Shown here in pieces: positions 5,717 through 5,811 of a stretch of 5,811 nt of DNA. The notes beneath the pieces were generated by a model, which saw nothing but the letters and a program-made list of their open reading frames with translations, searched no databases and was not told the DNA's origin. Source of the stretch: Desulfobacterales bacterium C00003106 (GTDB lineage Bacteria > Desulfobacterota > Desulfobacteria > Desulfobacterales > C00003106); NCBI GenBank assembly GCA_001751015.1, contig MAXM01000223.1:10022-15832 (forward strand), read 5' to 3'. Each line of letters opens with the position of its first letter. Position 1 is the stretch's first letter. The translations under genes were made by a program, and so were the position numbers.

Positions 5717-5811
5717 CGCAAAAAACTTGATCTTCCCCTATTAATGCTATAGATAGATTGTAAATCAGGTAGTCTCTACAAAGCAATGCAGGTAACGTCC
5801 CCGCCAGTCTT

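Noticed and set aside
5731..5777. Sigma-70-like elements (TTGCTT and TACAAT, 18-base spacing) and a short TTGTA/TACAA repeat upstream of the sensor gene on the minus strand.
   Set aside because: The -35 matches only three of six bases and the repeat is five pairs with a long loop; the candidate nearer the gene is better.

Overview
The window reads as chromosomal DNA of a Gram-negative bacterium. The gene set is a PlsY acyltransferase, two short lipoproteins with lipoboxes, a 3D-domain envelope protein, and a chemoreceptor-type sensor. Deltaproteobacteria-like lineages (Desulfobacterota or Syntrophobacterota) are my best guess. That rests on remembered resemblance of the HisD loop and the 3D protein, not on a search. 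Base composition is balanced within genes and AT-richer between them. I see no rRNA, tRNA, CRISPR array, complete insertion sequence or phage gene.

Layout: (1) 20-863, plus strand: plsY (membrane phospholipid synthesis), followed by a 74-residue lipoprotein with one TPR-like helical pair, its ribosome site overlapping the plsY stop. (2) 933-2864, minus strand, convergent with block 1: a long (643-residue) alpha-D-phosphohexomutase. (3) 2865-3112: a divergent AT-rich intergenic region with candidate promoters both ways. (4) 3113-4892, plus strand: hisD, outside any visible his cluster and one base from a 3D-domain lipoprotein. (5) 4906-5655, minus strand, convergent: a membrane sensor with two transmembrane helices and a CHASE3/4HB-like outer domain. 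It runs into the first helix of a HAMP domain and then ends in an unrelated tail, so the signalling module is missing. (6) 5656-5811: its upstream region, holding a perfect 10-bp inverted repeat that overlaps a sigma-28-like promoter candidate.

The genes do not form one pathway. The plsY pair, the sugar-phosphate mutase and the 3D lipoprotein share a loose envelope theme (phospholipid, sugar phosphates, peptidoglycan), while hisD is amino-acid biosynthesis. I do not see a convincing undescribed multi-gene system. The points most worth a second look are the truncated sensor with its palindromic promoter region, the substituted C-terminal motif in PlsY, the cysteine-rich insert in the 3D protein, and the G-run in the hisD upstream region.
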